Assembly: GCF_900148515.1 (NCBI RefSeq)
Contig: NZ_FRXN01000003.1
Span: 352,757 to 416,756, forward strand
Direction: 5' to 3'
Origin: Algoriphagus zhangzhouensis
GTDB lineage: Bacteria > Bacteroidota > Bacteroidia > Cytophagales > Cyclobacteriaceae
DNA: 64,000 nucleotides
Below are positions 63,426 through 64,000 of the stretch, in pieces. Made by a program: the position numbers and the translations under genes. Below the pieces are notes generated by a model. The model saw only the letters and a program-made list of their open reading frames with translations. It was not told the DNA's origin and ran no database searches. How positions within the stretch are numbered: the first letter of the stretch is position 1; every line of letters starts with the position of its first letter.

Positions 63426-64000
63426 ATGTTAGCTGAATATACACGATTACAAGAGGACCGCGATTTTACCAAACATTGGAAAAAATGGGGTCCTTATTTA
63501 ACTGAAAGACAATGGGGCACCGTTAGAGAAGATTACAGCCCTGATGGTGCTGCTTGGGAAAATGTTACCCACGATGATGCCAGAAGCAAGGCCTACAGAT
63601 GGGGTGAAGAAGGCATTGGAGGAATCTCAGACTACAAGCAAAAACTTTGTCTTGCTTGGGCTTTTTGGAACGGGAAGGACCCTTTTATCAAGGAAAGACT
63701 CTTTGGATTGACTGGAAATCAGGGAAATCATGGAGAAGATGTCAAAGAAATCTATTACTACCTAGACTCCACTCCCACTCATTCCTACATGAAGATGCTC
63801 TATAAGTATCCTCAGACAGAGTTTCCATATGGTGAATTAGTCAATGAAAATGGGAGAAGAAGTAAGACTGATCGAGAATACGAACTCATCGATACAGGGG
63901 TATTTGATGATGATCGCTACTTTGACATTTTCATAGAATATGCAAAGCATGATGCAGAGGATATTATTGCCAAAGTAACTATCCACAATAGAGGCCCTGA
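63426..64000 (+). CDS. MGH1-like glucosidase (GH63-type), 5' part, cut by the right edge
   Basis: A frame open from the ATG at 63426 to the edge gives the first ~191 residues: [20 protein letters not shown], then [40 protein letters not shown] and [20 protein letters not shown]. This is the start of the MGH1-type glycoside hydrolase family (GH63-related, full length about 850-900 aa), cytoplasmic with no signal peptide. It would act on alpha-linked glucosyl or mannosyl compounds. It is divergent from the blaI unit. The gene is incomplete here, so the catalytic residues are outside the window. Confidence 0.85.
   Translation, partial: MLAEYTRLQEDRDFTKHWKKWGPYLTERQWGTVREDYSPDGAAWENVTHDDARSKAYRWGEEGIGGISDYKQKLCLAWAFWNGKDPFIKERLFGLTGNQGNHGEDVKEIYYYLDSTPTHSYMKMLYKYPQTEFPYGELVNENGRRSKTDREYELIDTGVFDDDRYFDIFIEYAKHDAEDIIAKVTIHNRGP

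Noticed and set aside
1..64000. tRNA, rRNA, CRISPR arrays, insertion sequences and prophage genes
   Set aside because: I looked for typical sequences, transposase or integrase-like proteins and regularly spaced repeats on both strands and saw none.

Overview
The window looks like a chromosomal segment of a Bacteroidota bacterium, most probably from the Cytophagales (Cyclobacteriaceae, Algoriphagus-like). The evidence is three type IX secretion genes (the end of sprA, plus porU and porV), Bacteroidota-type promoter boxes (TAnnTTTG), AT-rich non-coding DNA, families typical of the phylum (DUF4494, DUF2092, DUF6515, BlaI/M56 pairs, SprA next to GcvH), and frequent TTG starts. Genus assignment is inference only. 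I see no rRNA, tRNA, CRISPR array, insertion sequence, integrase or phage gene, so this reads as core chromosome with a few accessory stretches.

Layout. 1-4.8 kb: 3' end of sprA, gcvH, a VanZ-like gene and two tandem TonB-type energy transducers. 4.9-11.7 kb: an N-acyl-amino-acid deacylase lipoprotein, then on the minus strand YicC, a large propeller/beta-barrel envelope protein and an FAD oxidoreductase. 11.8-18.9 kb: a tight plus-strand operon of an MBL-fold hydrolase, phosphatidylserine synthase, PorU, PorV and an M16-like protein that lacks the zinc motif. 18.9-21.1 kb: a minus-strand surface-sugar operon (FdtA-like cupin, GNAT/FemAB-like protein, GT2). 21.2-28 kb: YigZ, an RNase D-like exonuclease, NhaC, an FAD oxidoreductase, an Mpo1-like protein and a membrane-bound patatin. 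28-34 kb: small conserved proteins, a PAS protein with a histidine phosphoacceptor-like helix but no ATPase, and an SDR. 34-40.4 kb: housekeeping genes (ahcY, birA, rsfS, ftsH, lpxH). 40.4-43 kb: an inositol oxygenase with an SSS symporter. 43-46.4 kb: FKBP isomerase and an NtrC/NtrY-like two-component pair. 46.4-54.2 kb: GT39, an AlkB-like dioxygenase, a SASA esterase, a large FGE-domain protein split by a frameshift, and a VIT-family transporter preceded by a perfect 12-bp inverted repeat. 54.2-64 kb: SDR, DPP4-like peptidase, GT2, an LpxH-like phosphoesterase with a MurG-like glycosyltransferase, a BlaI/M56 module with clear operators, and the start of an MGH1/GH63-like glucosidase that runs off the right edge.

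How the genes work together. The dominant theme is the cell envelope: T9SS translocon, shuttle and sortase components, TonB energisation, lipid A and phospholipid synthesis (lpxH, pssA, ftsH as possible regulator), surface glycan enzymes and several exported proteins. A second theme is sugar and amino-acid scavenging (inositol oxygenase, esterase, glucosidase, DPP4, deacylase). Terminators are well formed (nine hairpin-T sites) and mark out the transcription units.

I did not find an obviously new multi-gene system. The most unusual items are the degenerate-peptidase/propeller/barrel fusion, the interrupted FGE-domain gene, the hairpin before the VIT gene, the BlaI operator lying inside a promoter, and the M56 sensor whose C-terminal region has a repeated motif and no recognisable penicillin-binding domain.
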